Assembly: GCA_036971475.1 (NCBI GenBank)
Contig: JBAIZL010000002.1
Coordinates: 232,908,143 to 232,972,142 of the forward strand
Length of the DNA stretch: 64,000 bases
Direction: 5' to 3'
Source: Prosapia bicincta
Lineage: Eukaryota; Arthropoda; Insecta; Hemiptera; Cercopidae
Within the stretch, counting starts at the first letter, position 1, and each line of letters begins with the position of its first letter. The notes under the pieces were generated by a model. That model made no database searches. It was not told the origin of the DNA and was given only the letters and a program-made list of their open reading frames with translations. Positions 45,850 through 61,180 of this stretch are shown in pieces. The position numbers were made by a program, and so were the translations under genes.

Positions 45850-47470
45850 CCTTTAGGTCATTTGACAATTGTCTTATTTCGGCAATACAAAGGAACAGTC
45901 CTCTGTGGAATACCTTGAGGAAGCCTGAAGGGAATACCTGGAGTAATTGAATATACATATATTCTTCTATGTTCCAAAGGAACTCATCAACTCGGCATCA
46001 ATAGCTAGAAGCTCTATGCTCATACTGGAATGCTAGGTAGTAAGTAAAATCAGTTATCAGTAAATTCGTTGGATTAACCTGATCCGGATTTTCCTTTCAG
46101 TTGGCATATTGCCACTATCAAGTAAATTTATAGATAAATGTCTATGCGTTTAAAATACGTTTTACTATTTAGAGGACCGGACTCAATATTTTACAACTTG
46201 AGAAGCCATTTACAAGAAAATTTTTGTTTTAACAAATAGTAGTATCCGTACTAAAACTAAATTAATAAATGAAAAATCAGAAGTAATGAAATCTGTATTT
46301 GCATACTTACTGAGCTGTATCACGCAGGTATTTCGTTCAAGGCCATAGGAGACGCACAGCGATGTTTAATAGTCTTTAGTGTACAATAAAACTACATTCC
46401 AAACACTCATGGGAAAAATTTAATTAAATTTTGAAATGTGGAAGACAAAGTAAACATTCAGCGCGGAAGGTATGAATAAGGTTAATAGCATTAGGTTACC
46501 ACGTACTTTTCCTATTTTGCCTTGTAAGCACGTCATCAAGGATAGATTTTAGTACGCTGTGGTCTTTAAGTGTAGACGGCTTTATACAAAAACAAATATT
46601 TTAAAACCAAAATAGTTTGAGAAAATATTTCTGTATATAAAATATAACGTCCCGATTAGCTGAATGATCAAAGCATAGCCGAAACTATTACAGTTAAAAA
46701 GGTGAGATTTTTAGGGTACGTTTATATCAAAACGAAGAAACCCACTAATTAACGATTATGCACAAATTTAAAGGGTAAAAAAACAAAATAGTTAAAGAAT
46801 AAAATGTTTGACAAATTAAAAATATTCAACTTGCAGGTATTACAGGTGGTAAATATCTCGTCCCGAAACTTGGAAAATATTTCGGAAAGATGCAGCTTGA
46901 TCGCAATCATTACGAAATTGTAACTAAGCAGATAGGGAACCTCTCATCAGGACACAGTCTCAGAGGTTGCTCTGGTAATGTAATTAAAGGCCAGTTTCTG
47001 CAAGTGAGGTTATTTGTGATCGTGGCGAAATAAGAAATAATGACTTGAGAGGAGCTTCATCACTTTACATTATTCACCTCTGATACACAAAAGATATCTG
47101 AATCGCAGTTATATTTGATTAAGTTATATTTATTTCACATTTGACCGGCACGTTCATATTTTTGTTATATTTTCGAAATAAAATTTGAAATATATTGTGA
47201 ATATATTAAACCACTTATATAATGTTTTATAGTCTACGTGGTTAGAAGTCCTAATTACGCTATCCGAAATTCAATAGTTAGGGATTCAATTGCGGTAATG
47301 CTATTTATACCTAGCCTTGTCAATTAATTTCCCACACACACGCACGCACAAATGCGCGCGCTCTCGCGTGCACTCATGCAAGCACACAGATCTGTATACA
47401 TACACATAGACGCGCGTGCGCACACATAAAATAATAGATTTACTATTTATATACTTAAATAAGAATATAT
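45850..47470. other. Right arm: mirror of the 43.0-44.8 kb non-coding stretch
   Basis: No gene recognised. Small substitutions and a ~80-bp length difference near 47190 (left 43480-43560) separate it from the left arm. Confidence 0.5.
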
Positions 47471-47483
47471 TATAGTAGTCTAT

Positions 47484-47485
47484 GC

Positions 47486-47569
<84 letters not shown>

Positions 47570-47602
47570 GTGTATGTGTGAGTGTGCGTGCGTGTCTGTG
47601 TT

Positions 47603-47672
<70 letters not shown>
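47484..47672. repeat. (TA)n-(TG)n-(TC)n-(TA)n compound microsatellite (right arm)
   Basis: Four dinucleotide tracts in a row; the left counterpart has a different composition and order. Confidence 0.95.
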
Positions 47673-47683
47673 ATGTACAGTAG

Positions 47684-48600
47684 AGTTTCGATAATTCGAG
47701 GTAGATGGGACCGGGACCCATCGAAATAACGAAAACTCGGATTATACGGGAATACGTTCCTCTAGATTAGAAACAATGGGGGTTCTAAGAAACCTAATAA
47801 AATAAGAGGGCACAAAATACCTTTATAGAACTTTTATGATTACAGTAGGCCTACTTACATAAACTTAATGTTGCTCTATAATACATTATTAATCACGGTT
47901 GCTACATGTTTTGGAAAAGGTATGTAGTGTCTTCTGCGTCTGCTTAGCACATCGCTAAGTGTTTAGTAAACGTCTTGGCAAAAGCACGTCTGTTGGCATC
48001 GTTCCTGTTGTTCAATGTAATACAGTAAAGTTTCCAAAGCGGACGTTCCTTCACTGTGACTAATTTTCCCTTCTTGTATTGTCTCAGTCGAACCTTCATC
48101 TTTATTCTAGTCATCACTGCGTTCAGTAGTTGTTTGTGCCATTTCAATAACCGTAACATGTGTTATCGTTACGTACTTACGTTGTTTCTTACTAGTCTAT
48201 CGATGTACTTCCTTATCATTGAAATTTTCACAACGTGTAAGTTTCTTGATAAGAAATATCAAGTCTGTTCCTTCTTGTGTACAATAACGCAGACAGCACT
48301 TTTATTATGACTCAAGATTTTATTCCACGACTTGCTTAATATTTATTTTATTTCGTTCAATGATTCGGATATTCAATATCTAACTTCCTCAGCTGTATTT
48401 TTTTTTTTTTTGAATACTTTTTTCCTTTCAGTCCCTTTCAAGAGAGATTGTAGCAAGTTACGTTTGTAACTCTTTATCATACGTTCCAGAACACCCTGAT
48501 CCATCAGCTGGATTAGGGTCATAACATTTGCTGGTAGAAATATAGCACGGATATCATTAGAGCATAGTTAATATTCCTCGGGATGCAACGGTGGGAGTCT
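47684..48600 (-). pseudogene. pogo/Tigger-like transposon remnant (right arm)
   Basis: Mirror of 41690-42612. The terminal sequence starts at CAGTAGAGTTTCGATAATTC (47679); the transposase pieces follow on the minus strand. The coding frames of the two arms are nearly identical, including the same disruptions, so the copy was already dead before the arms formed. Confidence 0.78.
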
Positions 48601-48705
48601 AGCAGTAAATAGTTTGAATTTGCTTTCAAATATATAAAATAGTATATATATATATATAAAGGTATTCAAATATAAGAATTTATTTATTAACCTATATTCA
48701 AAGCC

Positions 48706-48736
48706 TTTCGTTGATAAACAATACAAACATCATCAG
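48706..48736 (-). other. Hammerhead-like core (right arm)
   Basis: Minus strand: CTGATGA, T, GTTTGTA-TTGTT-TATCAAC, GAAA, GGCTTTG. Intact GAAA, unlike the left-arm copy at 38470-38500. Confidence 0.55.
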
Positions 48737-49734
48737 GAATAATACAATAAAGCAAGATATAAAACATATGTTGAATTAGAAATAGAATTGTTGAAATAGA
48801 ATTGACATTGAAAATAGTATCAAATTTAGAATGTATTTGGATTTGTTCTTTTATTATTTTGTTATTATTACTGTATTTATATATTTCGAGTGATTCATAT
48901 ATATATTCATTCCTGAATATATATACACGCAGCCACCCAGTAGAGTCTCGAAATTCGAGTTCCGTTTGATCAAGCTTCCGTTAAATTCGCTCCTATTTCT
49001 ATTTCGTACTATTTTATTTTATTTTTTTTTCAAACTACACTACGGATCTGTACGACAATTTATATAAAGGGATTTACAACCTCGGCAATCCAATGGGCTA
49101 AGTGAAAATTTTCTGAAAAGTCGTTATCATCAAATCGACTTGTATCGACATAAAATGGAATTTATATTATAACATAATATATGAACCATTTAGTATAAAT
49201 TTAGTTGCTATGCATAATAAAAATAATAATAATAAGTAGACATATTGAGAAAGAAGTGACCAAGGATAGCTTACTAATGTACCGCAAAAGGGGGTTTAAA
49301 CATTGTTGCATTTCGGTTATCGTCATAAACCAGTCGTGGAAAAGTATTGACAAAAGTAGGATCCAAAGTATCCTAAGATTCAAGTATTTCGTGAAAACCA
49401 AGAATAGAGTTCGCAATTTCACTGTTACCGTGTGGGAACAATTCGTAAAGGTGTGTGAGAACCATCGATATAACTGAAATAAGTAAGGGGGGTATTATGC
49501 TTGTTCTTAAAAGCTAAAATCACTGGACAAAGGAACCAAGGTTTTGGGGAGCTTTGAGGTAGCAGACGTATTGGGGTTAAAGTTGTAAGCAATGTTTAAA
49601 AAAAGGGGTAAACTGATAGGGGCAATTGTTAGTATTATATGCGAAGAAATTTAAAAGTGCGACGAGAAATGAATTCGGCATATAGTAAAGAAAATATGAA
49701 AGTAAGTTAATTATTGTGTAAAAGTGCAGTGAAG

Positions 49735-50625
<891 letters not shown>

Positions 50626-50819
50626 TAATGACAATTTTTCAGCAAATGTTTACTTAGTCCATTGGATTCCTGAGGTTAAAACCCCCTATAAAACAATTTT
50701 AGTAAAAATCCCTAGAGTAGTTTTCGAAAAAATATAGGCCTATACAAATAATTTTTGGAAAAATTGATGATGAATTTTCCAAAAATTTTCACTTAGCATA
50801 TTGAATTTCCACTAACTAT

Positions 50820-50826
50820 CCTCAAA

Positions 50827-50878
<52 letters not shown>
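50820..50878. repeat. (TA)n tract (right arm)
   Basis: About 25 TA units; the left counterpart (37254-37274) has about 10. Confidence 0.95.
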
Positions 50879-50880
<2 letters not shown>

Positions 50881-50906
50881 CAATATGTATTCTTGTGTAT
50901 TAATAT

Positions 50907-51096
50907 ATTAATAAAGAACATAAGTCAAAATACAAATACAAGAATTAAAATTGAATTTACAATTCAAAGCTTTTCGTTGGCTAACAGTACCAACATTATT
51001 AGGAATATTCCCGATAATGTTGGTACTGTTAGCCAACGAAAAGCTTTGAATTGTAAATTCAATTATAATTCTTGTATTTGTATTTTGACTAATGTT

Positions 51097-51105
<9 letters not shown>
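50907..51105. repeat. ~200-bp palindrome with paired hammerhead-like hairpins (right arm)
   Basis: Mirror of 37038-37245 and nearly perfect: the two halves differ at a handful of positions. Centre near 51007 (GGAATATTCCCGATAATG). Flanked by (TA)n on the outer side (51100-51150). Confidence 0.88.
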
Positions 51106-51153
<48 letters not shown>

Positions 51154-51526
51154 AAATTTTAAAATATGGTGATATGTATTCTTGTAATATATTTAATAAA
51201 TTAAAAATATTTCAAAAACAAAATACTTTTATTGCATATATTATTAAAAACTTTTCGCCGTGATTAAATCATGATTTAATTTTTGTAAAGATTATGTTAG
51301 ATAATTATTTTCCTAAAGATGCTGGTACTATTTTATTGGAGAAAAGCTTTTATTAATATATGAAATAAAATTAATCTTGTTTTTGAAATATTTTTAATTT
51401 ATTAAATATATATATATATATTTTTGATATGACATTTTGATTGACCCCATTTTTGAGGTCAAGACCCCCTATATAACAACTTTGGTGAAAATCCTTTGAG
51501 TAGTTACCGACAAAAAACTTACAAAT

Positions 51527-51640
<114 letters not shown>

Positions 51641-51716
51641 CGTTTTCTTGTTTAATATATTAAAACAACATAGGTTATTCATATACAAGAATATTTATTA
51701 CTTTATATCCAAAGCT

Positions 51717-51747
51717 TTTCGTTGGTAAACAGTACCAACATCATCAG
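51717..51747 (-). other. Hammerhead-like core (right arm)
   Basis: Exact mirror of 36461-36491: CTGATGA, T, GTTGGTA-CTGTT-TACCAAC, GAAA. Confidence 0.6.
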
Positions 51748-51784
51748 GAATGAAACTTTTTATTTTAATAACCTATGTTGGTTT

Positions 51785-51850
<66 letters not shown>

Positions 51851-52419
51851 GTTTCGATAACTGATGAAAATTTTTTCATGACAAATTTTGACTTAGCCAT
51901 TTGGATATTTCAGGTTAAAAACTCCCTACATAGCAAATTTGGTTAAAATCCTTTGAAAAGTTTCCGAGGAAAAAATTTACAAACATACAATTATTGGTCG
52001 TTTAAAAATATTAGTCACACTTTTTCGAAAACTGATGATTTTTTTTAGAAAATTTTAACGTTACTTTAAGCATTTTCAAAGTAACTCATAATATAGGGTT
52101 TGGAACTTCAGCAAACAAATGGGCTAGGAGAAACTGCTGAAAATTCATTATCCTTGATTTTTTGAAATATTGTATACATTTATATCTATCTACTCTCTAT
52201 CTATCTATCTATATATTCATATAATTCATATATATATGAATATAAGTTTTTCTCGGAAACTATTCTAAGGTTTATCACCAAAATTGGTGTATAGGGGTTT
52301 TAACCTAAGCAATCTAATGTACTAAGTTAAAATATTTTAATATGGAAAACTACTCCACGGATTTCACCAAAACAATTTATTTATATATGGAGGGTTTTCA
52401 ACCTTAGCAAGACCCGGTC

Positions 52420-53917
52420 GTAGATCAGCTTCATGGTATTACATGTTCAACATTCATTTCCTCACTGAATAGTTATGGCACTACACGACAAGCACAGACG
52501 GCCGCTGTCTTTACTGACCGACCAACTCAATCTTTAAAATGTAAAAATTTAAATAGCACTGACTAATCCACTTCCTCATAACTAGTATGTTTAGACTAGA
52601 AGTACCAAAATAACTCAAATACGCGGTGGTAGCTTAGCAAAGTTAAGCAGTGTGAAGCCATTTATAGAAACTTACGCATGTTTACTAACAACCTGATTTA
52701 AATACCAACCTCTCTGCGCATCTGATTGCAAGCCCGTAACTGGAGGGGGTGTTATTAGTTGGTCAACGTAATCGTTGTAGGAATGTATAAAAATAAAAAT
52801 GTATCAGATGTTTTAAAAAAGGCCATATTATATTTAAAAGGTTTATGTAATAATGTTTTGTGATAGAATAAGTCCTAAATAGTTATTATTACTTATACAA
52901 ATGCTTTGCATTTCCCAACTAAGGAGATACTCAAGCCCTAAGGTTTTCTATATTGTAGATGAGTTTATCCACTATTCACATAACACATAAAGTGTATTAC
53001 CAAATTGAATGAGCAGATTTATTTTAGTTGATTTAAAACTATATGTATTTGTTAATTGTGGTAAAGTATTGTGGGTTATACTAAACTACTTTTGCAAGAC
53101 TATAAAGATATTATTTTATAGAGGAGCCTGAGCAACGATCTTGTTTTTTTACCTATGACTTGCCTTTATACTCAAGCGTAATGCGAAAAATCATGAAGTT
53201 GACTAGAACCACTAAACTGAACATTTTACATACTGCTTAATACACTTTTATTATGTTAAATACGTAAAGCTATTACTATTTCTTAGAGCCACTATCTTGT
53301 TTTCTTACCTTGGCTGAACCAACACTTAGGCCTCGTGTTATAGACTTTACTCGCACTAAAAAAATAAGGTAAACGTTTTGGTTGAGTGATCAACTTGATG
53401 ATCAATAATATTGTATTAATTTATCATATTTACGCATTTAAATGATGGTACTTTCTTCCTTTTAACTTTTACAGAACACTTTACGGAGATGGATATTTTA
53501 AAAAGCATAGTTATATCCAAGAATTTATATTGCAATAAAGAAATGTAAGAATTTAAAAACTAGTGTAACACTCTATTATATAAAAACAATACGTTTGTGA
53601 AGTAATATTTGCCTTAACTTGGTAAACAATAATAGTACATAAAGTATAAATGTGAGGAAATCCTGAAGGCGTTGCATCGAGACAGGCCCGCACAACAAAT
53701 AAATTCACTTGCACCTTTGTAATCTATACAGTGGGCCTCAAGACTTGGCCCGTTCCTTCTGCAGTTTACATTAAATATAATCAAAATAAGGGAACAAGTT
53801 AGGTTATATAAAATTTTGGGAATGCTTGACTTTATAGTCAAGCGTAATGAGAAATATCATGAAGTTGAGTAGAAGCACTAAACTCGACATTTTACATGCT
53901 TAATACACTTTAATATG
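52420..53917. other. Right arm: mirror of 34.1-35.6 kb
   Basis: Non-coding, includes mirrored copies of the ~115-bp direct repeats. No gene recognised. Confidence 0.5.
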
Positions 53918-54176
53918 TTAAATACGTAAAGCTATTCACTGTTTTGCATTATCAGCATTCTAAAATTTCCACATAAAAAGTACTACATAGTTCCATGACT
54001 ATATGTCATGACAGTCAAAATCTGGTACTTATAATTTTGAAAATGCTAATATTGCAAATCGCTGAATCGTTTTACGTATTTAACCTAATAAAAGTGTATG
54101 AAAACAAATAAAAAATGTATTTTCTTGTTTATGAAAATACTATTATAACACACACACACACACATACACACGCAAT

Positions 54177-54238
<62 letters not shown>

Positions 54239-54711
54239 GATTAGATTGAAGGACGAATCCAATTGTTTCTCAAGCTTTTGACCTGATAAATTAATTACAA
54301 TATCTCCCTAGATATTAGAGATATGTAGTATTTGAAAAAAAAACATGTTAAAAAATATGGAGTGAAAAAAACAAATTTTCATTTTTGGGCAACAATAACT
54401 TTATTTTATCATGAAACATCAAGATTTTCAATAAAGCTTGTAGATAATTTTATTCAGAGCTCTATGATGTATTAATTGCTTGGCCATGTACTTTTAATTA
54501 AATATAAAAATTGACTTTACAAATATTTTACTTTAGTTTCTTATTTTTTTCCAGGCGAAAAACCTATTAAGGTTATCATCGCCTAACTAAAGTTAAATTT
54601 TAAAATAAATGTTACATAAATAAAACTAATCAAAATAAAATAAAGTAATTGTTTAAAACTAATTGTAACTATCTAAATTTAAAAAACCTAAAATTATACA
54701 AAATTTAAATA

Positions 54712-55200
54712 TTATTTAAGGTGGAGTAAGAAAGCGAGGACATGGTCGATAGCCGTGACACCGTCCCTTAAAAGTACCTTTGAACTACCTCGAAGATTGT
54801 AACGAATATACAAATTGGTCAACTCATCACAATCAAGCAGAATGTGCTTGATTGTGATGGTACTTTTACAAAACGGACAAAGTGGTGGATCGTCATGTCT
54901 CATCAACAATCCATGCGTTAACAAAGAGTGGCCGATGCGAAGGCGAGTTACCACCACTTACTTCCTACGATTCGAACGAACAGATGTCCTCCATGGTCGG
55001 ACGGTATTTTTGATGTCCCTCAGCTTGTTTCTATTTACATTTTGCCATTCTTCATTCCAAACAGAGAATAGTATAGTTTTAACTTTTCATACAAAATCTG
55101 ATGCCATCACACGTTTTGTCGATGGCACCATACCTGTAGCTAATTTTGCACCTTCATCTCCTTTTGTGTTTCCGAATACTCCACAGTGACCAAACAGTTA
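54712..55200 (-). pseudogene. Non-LTR retrotransposon RNase H end (right arm)
   Basis: Mirror of 32783-33298 with the same zinc motif (PPLCPFC...HILLDC) and the same internal stop. An 8-bp deletion relative to the left arm shortens the last frame (ends FLLHLK). One substitution changes a Leu codon to Phe in the opposite frame. Shared stops show the element was dead before duplication. Confidence 0.8.
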
Positions 55201-56369
55201 TTGGGCTTGTGGTTTTAGCGAAAAATATGGGACTAAATGTTACGTCATTTATCTTTAGTTAAAAAATTTCCAAAACTATTTTTTTTCAAAAACTAAATGC
55301 AATTACTGTTTCATTGAGAACACATCCTTTGTCAAAATAAAAGCTTTGAAAATAATTTTTTTAAAAACAAATTCATTACTCGGTAATAACCTTCAGTTAG
55401 GACAGCCGTTAAATGAAATTTCCCCCATTCCTCACACCAGTGCATTCCCGCTATTGTTCTGAAATAAAGTATTTTATCATTAAGGTAAAGTTTCACCAAG
55501 CTTGGTGTTTGTGTATAATTAAAATTTACAGCTAAAAACAAACTAGTAAAAGTATGTTCATCTTTTACTACTATCTATACCCTTTTTATACTCAATTTTT
55601 ATATTTACTACAAAATTAAACTACAAATTTACATATTCTAATTTTTAATTGTTTTTACGGACATTATCAATGCTCCTTATAAGCTTCCTAGGGTTTGATT
55701 TTCAGTAGAAATTATTTGTTTCTATATTATTCAAAATCCATGGTCATTACTTTATCTGCGCGAAGAGTATAATTTATCCTTCGACCTTGACTAGTCGGTT
55801 TTCCGTAAAGACATAATTATTTATTCTCACTACAGACATAACAATGCTCTCAACAACTGGGGTTTTAAAAACTATTTAGGTATGATTATTGAAATGGAAC
55901 AATGGCAGATATTGAAATGAAGTGATGAATATTTCACTGTTGCTTGGCGCTGTTCCTAATACGTATAATGTATTTAAATTTGCTACTACATGCCTTTGCT
56001 ATGGTACATTTATTCAGTGAGAGCACTAAACGTGTTTAAATTCTTCCAAATTTTAATAAATAAAATAAATTTATCATTTGCAAATTGAATAAAATAAGAA
56101 CCCACAGGTCTATTTGACGTTGCAAATAAAAATGTTGAGGTAAATATTTTCAACAATCATGTTTACTTTAATTTCACAAACATTTCCTTTGATATTTGTG
56201 AAAATAATATTCTCGTGATTATTCTATATAAAATGAGGCGCTAATAACGATGTAGATTTAATAATATACGAGCACAAAAAGCAATTTTAAACATTTTGAA
56301 TAGTAATAATTGAACGAATCCAAAAAAAACAATAACTTTGAGCAATTATGGTGTATTTTTTACTTTAAA
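55201..56369. other. Right arm: no gene recognised
   Basis: Mirror of about 31.1-32.78 kb minus ~330 bp. No coding frame recognised. Confidence 0.45.
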
Positions 56370-56585
56370 TAGACAAAACCTCTTATCCACAAAAACGGTT
56401 TATATAAATACTAATGAGAACGTTTCGATTGCAAAGCAATCATCTTCAGAGGAAATTATTACAAGAGTAAATGATTCGTCTGTAGTTATTCTTGTAATAA
56501 TTTCCTCTCAACATGATTTACAATAGATATGTACGTTGTATTTATATAAGTAGTTTTTGTGGTTATGAGGTTATATTTATTTACA
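56370..56585. repeat. Foldback with hammerhead-like core (right arm)
   Basis: Mirror of 30915-31110; core CTGAAGA, T, GATTGC-TTT-GCAATC, GAAA at 56423-56449 on the minus strand. Confidence 0.75.
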
Positions 56586-57079
56586 ATAAATTCAATATGT
56601 TTAATAAGATATTAGTAGATATTAAAACATAGGCAGCTGAACCTACTCACTCCACGTAAATACTATGGGTTTTATCGATATAAATACTATATATATGAAT
56701 ATAGTATGAATTACTATAACTTATAATGAGAAAAAGTTTTTTAAAATACCATTTCGTTTGAAATTCTGGTTAATGACTAATAATTCTATAAAATATGGAT
56801 TCAATCTCATAATTTACAATATTGTTCTGGGTAGAAGAATAGGCTATTTTATACATGACATTATTTTTAAAACTTCTAAACTTCTCTTCAAACTACTAGT
56901 TTTACACGAGTGCTAATGTACAATTTAATTAGGTACGAAATTTCTATTTGATGTATTAAGTTAGAATTATCGTTAATAACTCTTGTTTTGACAAGTGGGC
57001 ATGGCTACGCCCGCTGTATAAATATAAAAGTGTAACACTACTTCCACCTTAGTTGTAAGTTAGAGTTTGTAGTATTAAC

Positions 57080-57122
57080 ACTCACTGATGATGATGACTT
57101 TGTCATTTAAACGCATATGAGT
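57080..57122 (+). other. Degenerate hammerhead-like motif (right arm)
   Basis: Mirror of 30360-30402; see that entry for pairing. Same T in place of G in the GAAA box. Confidence 0.5.
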
Positions 57123-57449
57123 TAAAAAATGATTATTTTGTGAGTTTCGTGTATGTTTTTTATTTGTTTTATATTTAATTGTATTAAAAACAATACAATA
57201 CCCTAACCACTATTACAGTTGCAATGGCTTCAAGTCGGGGTCCGGAATATAATACGTTTGCAGGTATAAAATACTCATATTAATCTAAATTAACATTGTT
57301 AAGTAAATTAACAAAACAACCTGCCAATTATCAAGTAAATAAAATAGTCTTAACTAAGTATTTTCAAGTTTTTTATTGAGTGGTGTATAAACGTATGGCA
57401 ATTTTATAGTTTACTCTTAAATAATTATATTATATTTATGTAACTTAAT

Positions 57450-57748
57450 ATGGATCATCTCAGAAAAAATACGTTGTTGATAATTGCTTATAGTAAAAAA
57501 CCTCGGGATTTTAAAAATCAGACCTATGATTAAACTCTTTGATGTGATCCATAATGACAGGGATAGGATATGCGGTACACCAGATATGAGTTACTCTTTC
57601 TGTCATGCTCACTCACAGGCACATGCAACTGTCTCTTAGTTTCACCAACATACGTGGCCTCACCGTCGTTACATTTTGTCTTGTACACCCCACTATTAAG
57701 ATTGAGAGTTTCAGTCTTGTCTTTACCCCTTTTAATAATGTTCGACAA
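57450..57748 (-). pseudogene. PLE GIY-YIG endonuclease fragment (right arm)
   Basis: Mirror of 29734-30035 with an identical 72-codon frame (SGVYKTKCN, YVGETKRQL). Because the frame is already frameshifted in both arms, identity here reflects recent common origin or gene conversion rather than coding constraint. Confidence 0.82.
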
Positions 57749-58137
57749 AATATAAGAAATTTAAGGAACAGTTAAGATGTTATATTTACCTAGATTGTAT
57801 ATAACTCTGCGTGTATAAACATGATTAATTCAAGGTTTTGTCTCAAAATATTTACTACGTTTCAGAGTATTTTAAAAGGCTAATGTACCAACAATATATA
57901 AATAAAAAGACTCCTGAAAAGGAATGGTGAATCCAAAAACATTCAACCTACATATTTAGAATCTGATTTAAAAGTTGTAAACAGTCATGTTTAAACGGTT
58001 TCAGTTCTATATGATCTACCTAAATATCCTTTACTTTCGTTCCGGTCCTTGAAGGTTTTATACAATTCAAAGACTTAACATTATGGAAATTTTATTAATT
58101 GAATTTAGAATAAAAAGTTAATCTTAGAAGGTTTGGG

Positions 58138-58405
58138 CACTTGAGCTACTCTTCGATAGTTACCCATCATCATGTTTAATTACTTAAGGTATCGTTCGAG
58201 TCTTTTCCGACGTCTCTTCTAGCAGTTTAATTATTTGCGCTATCCTTCGATTCTTTTCCTCCGTATCTCGTTTTGTTTAATTATTTGCGCTATCCTTCGA
58301 TTCCGTTCCGTCGTCTCTCCTAGTTTGTTATTTGAGCTATTCTTCGATTATTATCCTCGTCTCTTGTAGTATATTTTAATATTTGGGTTGTTCTACGATG
58401 CCTAA
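58138..58405. repeat. Minisatellite, ~60-bp units (right arm)
   Basis: Mirror of 29080-29345 with the same number of units. Confidence 0.85.
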
Positions 58406-60769
58406 CCATCGACTCTAGTTGCTGAAGCTAGATTTCGAAGCTTATCAACAAATATATTCGTATTTCTAACTCTAAATATATATATTTTTCTCCATATATT
58501 ATTACCTTCAGATACATAGTTTAAAATATATAAGATTTTTAGTTTTAAAACTTCATCACTCTCTCTTTCAAAATGCGAACTTGTTTGTAATATAATTGTT
58601 ATTACCGCAAACGAGTAGCGGATTTGCGAGTTGCTTCTGATATGTAATATTTTTTACTCTATAAACAATATTAATTTCATTTCTAATTGTAATTTGCATC
58701 CTGTTTAGTATAAACAATTTAAAAATTGAACTAATCTAAAATAAAATATATATTTTAGAAGTTTTGATTTAATATGAATGTAATTCAAATGATATTTAGA
58801 GAATATATTTATGTGATATTAAATACTCTTTTTGTTTTAAATTTAAATTTATCAAAACTGTTATAAAGCCCTGCTAAAATTTATCACTTATTCATTTCTC
58901 GTTGAGCAAAATAAATAGCTTGGATATTATTAGCATGTATTTGAAAGAAGAATCTGTTTTATACGTGCTATATATAAACACCAGTATACAGCATCGCGTT
59001 GCAATGTCTCGAGAACCTTGGCTCATATCTCATTCCTCTGTTTAACATATTCAAAGCTATTTACAACTTATTATGCTTCAAAAATACTTCAACAATAATA
59101 ATTCAAACTAGTTCATGGCTTACGTTTTATTTCGTTTAAACATTTGTCTGTCAATTATATTGCATATTTTATGGATTTATTTAAATTTTTTTCGAAAAAA
59201 CCAGCTGCAAATAGTTGGACTTATATATTTAAGGTTCAACTTAGACTCGTTGTTTCGAGTCGTATATTTTTACATTTGTATTTTTCTAAGCGAAATAAAT
59301 TTGTAAAAGAAAATATCACGATATTAACAGTAGAAAACAATCAGAGATTCTGATACAATTTAAGAGCCTTATTAAAATTTAAGGATTCTTGCACAATCAA
59401 AACGCTTTGACAATTTATTTTCAATTGACAGCAAAATATTTGAATTTCCGCTTGCTATTTGGTTTGTATTATACAAGACTCAGTAAAATGCTAAATAAAA
59501 ACTGAGCCAGGAAAAGGTTCTGTGAGGAAACTGAAGCCAGGTAATGATTTCCTTTTCTTTATTGGTGTTTCCAACTGATGTTATAGCAGTTTCGATAAAA
59601 ATAATAATTCGCTCCTGTCACGAGAAGCTTTCCTGGAGACTGAATGAAGTTTTAGTATCATTAAGCTGATGTGGATTTTAAAGAGTTTTTGTAAGTTTCT
59701 TCTTTTCTGAAGAAATATATTATTATTTTGAAATTTGTTAGTTTTGTTAAACTTTAGTTATAATTTTTATAATTTTCCGTCACCGCTTTATTCGTTTCTT
59801 CGGCAGTGGTAGTTTCAGTAATGGCCATTGATGGTGATTTATTGTCTACCAATAAAAGTGTTGTCCGGCCAATAGGATTGTTATATTTATTGCTTCGGGA
59901 AACAATTTAGCACACACGCTCGCATATACTCGCAACTTTTACCTGCACTTACATATTTGTAGCTAAAATTAAAACATTACATAATTTATTTCCAAAAATT
60001 AATTATATCTAATAGTTGAGAAATATTCATTCTATGGTAACAATTTTAATAATCAGTTGAAACTTTTTAGAAGTATATCATTGTCAAAATTAAATTACAC
60101 AATAAAATTATATGTTTTGCATTATTTTTTTAACCTAAAAATACTATTTTTATACAGAAAAAAGTACATTTATAATTCTTCCAATTGGTGTTATAGGATT
60201 TAATAGCTATTACTATAGAGCAAGTTAGCATGCAGCAGAACCTGGATTATCCTAGCTCCGATTAACCGAGTTCCGGTTTAACCAACTTAGTAAAGAAAAT
60301 ATACAGTAGGGAAGACTATTGTACCTTGCTTTAGATTTATGAGCCAAAACGTCGGTTTAGTAAATTCTCAAAACCTTTGTATTGGGCCATTGTTTTCCCT
60401 TACAAAAGTCACAATCATTTACAAAATCGAAATAAATTATGTACTTTTATTAATTAAATAATTTATTTGGATACACGTTTTGTATCCTTAGGTAAGTGTA
60501 AGTAGATTTCAAAGGTCAATAATATTTATGTTGCCGAACTACAGTATCTTTACAGAGAGTTAGTAGACAGGAGTAAAATTTTACTGTAATGAGATACATT
60601 TATACATATCAACGTTTTAGATAAAATGTAAGTTAATGAAGAAAGTAAAATAATTTCTATAAATACAGTTGAAAAATTTCAAATACAACAATAGGTTTTG
60701 TACACTGTGATTTATTAGTACAGATCAAGGTTAGCTTGTAGTGTGATGTAAGTGCTACTTAACGATGGC
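58406..60769. other. Right arm: mirror of 26.7-29.08 kb
   Basis: AT-rich. The mirrored short frames (59115-59353) and the Tigger-end-like patch (60236-60310) are the only items visible. Confidence 0.45.
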
Positions 60770-61180
60770 CGAACTTTGTAATATTAGTCCTTGAAGTTTG
60801 TAACAGTAATTAATGAAATTTGTATTAGTAATTACTGAAGTTTGTAATACTAATTACTGAAATTTGTAATAGATTACTAATTATTGAAGTTTGTAGTAAT
60901 ATTTACGGACGTTTCTAATAGATTACTAATTGCTGAAGTTTGTAATACTAATAACAGAAGTTTTTATTAGATAATAATTACTAAAGTTTTAAATACTAAT
61001 TATTGAAGATTGTAGTTCTATGTACTGAGGTATTTAATTCTAATAGGTGAAGTTTGTAATAATTGCTACTGAAGATTGTATAAGTAATAGCTGAAGTATG
61101 TAATACTAATTTTTGAAGTTTGTAACGGATTAATTTTTTTTGAAGTAAGTATATATATTTCCTGAAGTTTGTAATATATT
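60770..61180. repeat. Minisatellite, ~22-27-bp units (right arm)
   Basis: Mirror of 26310-26710 (TGAAGTTTGTAATACTAATTA units). Confidence 0.85.
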